Of a stretch of DNA of 44,609 bases, positions 43,253-44,609 are shown piece by piece. This DNA is from Sphingobium arseniciresistens. Lineage in GTDB: Bacteria > Pseudomonadota > Alphaproteobacteria > Sphingomonadales > Sphingomonadaceae. A program made the position numbers and the translations under genes. The DNA lies in contig JARFNK010000035.1 of the NCBI GenBank assembly GCA_029167225.1, positions 1 to 44,609 of the forward strand. The letters run 5' to 3'. The notes below the pieces were generated by a model. The model had not been told where the DNA came from. It saw nothing but the letters and a program-made list of their open reading frames with translations, and did not search any database. Within the stretch, counting starts at the first letter, position 1. Each line of letters starts with the position of its first letter.

Positions 43253-44203
43253 ATGTCGCTTCGCCAACCTATCCGCCGCGATGTCGCCGCGGAAATCACC
43301 GATCTCATCATTCGGAAGATCGAGGAGGGCGTGCCGCCCTGGTCGCGGCCCTGGCGATCGAGCGGGGCAGGGGGCCGGCCGCTTCGCCATTGCGGAACGC
43401 CCTATCAAGGCATCAATGTCCTCTATCTGTGGGCGCTCGGTGATGCCTTGGGCTATCGCTCCCGCTACTGGATGACCTATCGTCAGGCGGAATCGCTGGG
43501 TGGTCATGTCCGCAAGGGCGAGAGCGGCGCGGTCTCGGTCTACTATTCCTCGTTCAAGAAGCGCGAGGAGAATCCGGAAACGGGCAAGGAGGTCGAACGC
43601 AGCATCCGTTTCCTTCGCCATTACATCGTCTTCAATGCCGACCAGGTGGATGGCCTTCCAGCCTATTTCTACCCGTCGACAGAGCCGGAACAGCCGCTCA
43701 TTCCATCGGAGCGACAGGCCGCGATCGACGCCTTCTTCGCCTCCATCCCCGCCGATGTCCGGCACGGCGGCAACCAGGCCTACTTCACCCCGACCTTCGA
43801 CCACATCCAGCTCCCGAACCGGACGTCGTTCCGCAGCATGGACCTGTACGCATCCACCCGATGCCATGAGACAGTGCATTGGTCAGGCCATGCCAGCAGG
43901 CTCGCACGCACGTTCGGCAAACGCTTTGGCGATAAAGCCTATGCTTTTGAAGAACTTGTGGCCGAAATCGGCGCCGGGCTTTGCTGCGCGGACCTCGGGC
44001 TGCCCAATGTCCTGCACGACAGTCATGCAAGCTATGTGGGGCACTGGCTCGGGATCCTGCGTGGCGACAAGACCGCCATCATCCATGCCGCCGCCAAGGC
44101 CGAACAGGCTTTCGCGTACCTCAAGAGCTTCGGGGCGGCGGACGACAAAGATTCCGCGGACGACGACGATACGCCCGTGCCGTTACCGGCCCTAGCAGCC
44201 TGA
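43253..44203 (+). CDS. ardC: ArdC-type antirestriction protein / zincin-like metallopeptidase
   Basis: A 316-residue protein of the ArdC family, which protects incoming conjugative DNA from restriction. The N-terminal single-stranded-DNA-binding domain (RDVAAEITDLIIRKIEEGVP, PPWSRPWRSSGAGGRPLRHC, NVLYLWALGDALGYRSRYWM) is followed by a metallopeptidase-like domain with the HExxH zinc motif in CHETVHWSGHASRL and a downstream glutamate in FEELVAEIGAG. AGGAG precedes ATG 43253. It is typical leading-region cargo. All key residues are present. Confidence 0.9.
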   Translation: MSLRQPIRRDVAAEITDLIIRKIEEGVPPWSRPWRSSGAGGRPLRHCGTPYQGINVLYLWALGDALGYRSRYWMTYRQAESLGGHVRKGESGAVSVYYSSFKKREENPETGKEVERSIRFLRHYIVFNADQVDGLPAYFYPSTEPEQPLIPSERQAAIDAFFASIPADVRHGGNQAYFTPTFDHIQLPNRTSFRSMDLYASTRCHETVHWSGHASRLARTFGKRFGDKAYAFEELVAEIGAGLCCADLGLPNVLHDSHASYVGHWLGILRGDKTAIIHAAAKAEQAFAYLKSFGAADDKDSADDDDTPVPLPALAA

Positions 44204-44262
44204 CGACCCCGCAACCCGGCACGGTCGATGCCTCTTTCCATCTTCACGAAAGGACCACCGCC

Positions 44263-44553
44263 ATGGGATGGCTCTTCATGCCCTTCACGTCGATGGGCGG
44301 TCACAAGACCGCCAAATCCTATCTTGATGGCCAGTTGACCTACGAAAAGACCCTCGATGACGGCAGCAAGCGCGGCGTCAGGGTACTCGCGTCCTCCTGT
44401 CCGGGAAATCGGACCTACTACGCCGCTGCGGAGGAAACCGTCGATGGCGTCGGCGGCGCCGTTTTCGCCGTCGTCTGCCTGGTGCGCTGGAACCCCCGCT
44501 CGCGTGACGGCCACCAGTTCGGATATAAGGATAGTGCGCCGTTGCGGCGCTGA
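44263..44553 (+). CDS. DUF6927-like protein, 3' truncated
   Basis: The N-terminal part of a DUF6927-type protein, recognised from MGWLFMPFTSMGGHKTAKSY, the family start, and WNPRSRDGHQFGYKD near the end. Homologues as I recall them are longer; here the frame departs after FGYKD into seven foreign residues (SAPLRR and stop). The break coincides with GATAGTG and a GCGCCG-TTG-CGGCGC hairpin (44536-44550), which looks like a mobile-element end. A ribosome-like AAAGGA precedes ATG 44263. Confidence 0.6.
   Translation: MGWLFMPFTSMGGHKTAKSYLDGQLTYEKTLDDGSKRGVRVLASSCPGNRTYYAAAEETVDGVGGAVFAVVCLVRWNPRSRDGHQFGYKDSAPLRR
44536..44550. repeat. Hairpin at a probable insertion boundary
   Basis: A perfect GCGCCG-TTG-CGGCGC palindrome, preceded by GATAGTG, at the point where the DUF6927 protein is cut short. 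It resembles the GATAGTG-plus-GTTGC hairpin near the RIT left end (27574-27596). It is probably the left end of another mobile element running off the window. Confidence 0.4.
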
Positions 44554-44609
44554 AATGGAGTATCAGTGATGATGAGGTAAGTTGAGAATGCCTCTGCTCG
44601 CCGGACTAA

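Overview
The window reads as part of a large conjugative plasmid (or a plasmid-derived integrated element) from a GC-rich alphaproteobacterium, most likely a sphingomonad. This is inferred from an RPA-type replication initiator next to parAB, a SciP/DUF1153 homologue (a family confined to alphaproteobacteria), an HWE-type histidine kinase, an RHE_PE00001-family protein and F-type traL/traA genes. No rRNA, tRNA or CRISPR array was seen.

Layout. 1-4.5 kb: the start of an F-type transfer operon (traA pilin and traL, minus strand, running off the left edge), an XRE regulator, a lytic transglycosylase and a plasmid protein of unknown function. 4.5-10.8 kb: accessory cargo, comprising a small membrane protein, a strongly palindromic intergenic segment, a GNAT/winged-helix gene pair, a LysR regulator, a SciP homologue and a small sigma-region-4-like protein. 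10.8-14.4 kb: an HTH gene cut by an IS21-family element whose borders (11188-14312) and 6-bp target duplication can be read directly; removing the element restores one open frame. The element carries a pRiA4b ORF-3-like passenger gene and a 38-bp perfect palindrome over the istA start. 14.4-16.8 kb: a tyrosine recombinase and a divergent RHE_PE00001-family gene, with a possible recombination core site between them. 17.8-22.8 kb: the replication and partition region, with at least eleven 19-bp iterons in three groups, a DnaA-box-like site, a decayed IS5-family fragment inside the origin, repA, parB, parA and two parS-like palindromes.

23.2-33.4 kb: a primase-like Toprim protein, an oxidoreductase broken by an in-frame amber codon, and a strawberry-notch methylase-helicase gene split by a RIT element (three overlapping tyrosine recombinase genes bounded by 39-bp inverted repeats). 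33.4-40.8 kb: small hypothetical genes, a PAS/HWE histidine kinase, a response regulator, and a compact minus-strand module made of a 50-aa membrane protein, a PLD-like (two HxK/GSxN motifs) zinc-ribbon protein and a DUF6361-like protein. That module is the best candidate here for an undescribed, possibly defensive, system. 40.8-44.6 kb: a large ParB-like protein, an ArdC-type antirestriction protein and a truncated DUF6927 gene, as in the leading region of conjugative plasmids.

The replication, partition, transfer and ParB-like/ArdC genes form the plasmid backbone. The IS21, RIT and IS5 elements have each damaged a gene or interrupted the origin. Three plus-strand genes (Toprim, strawberry notch, ParB-like) share a purine-rich leader, suggesting common control. 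All function names rest on reading the translations by eye; no database search was run.
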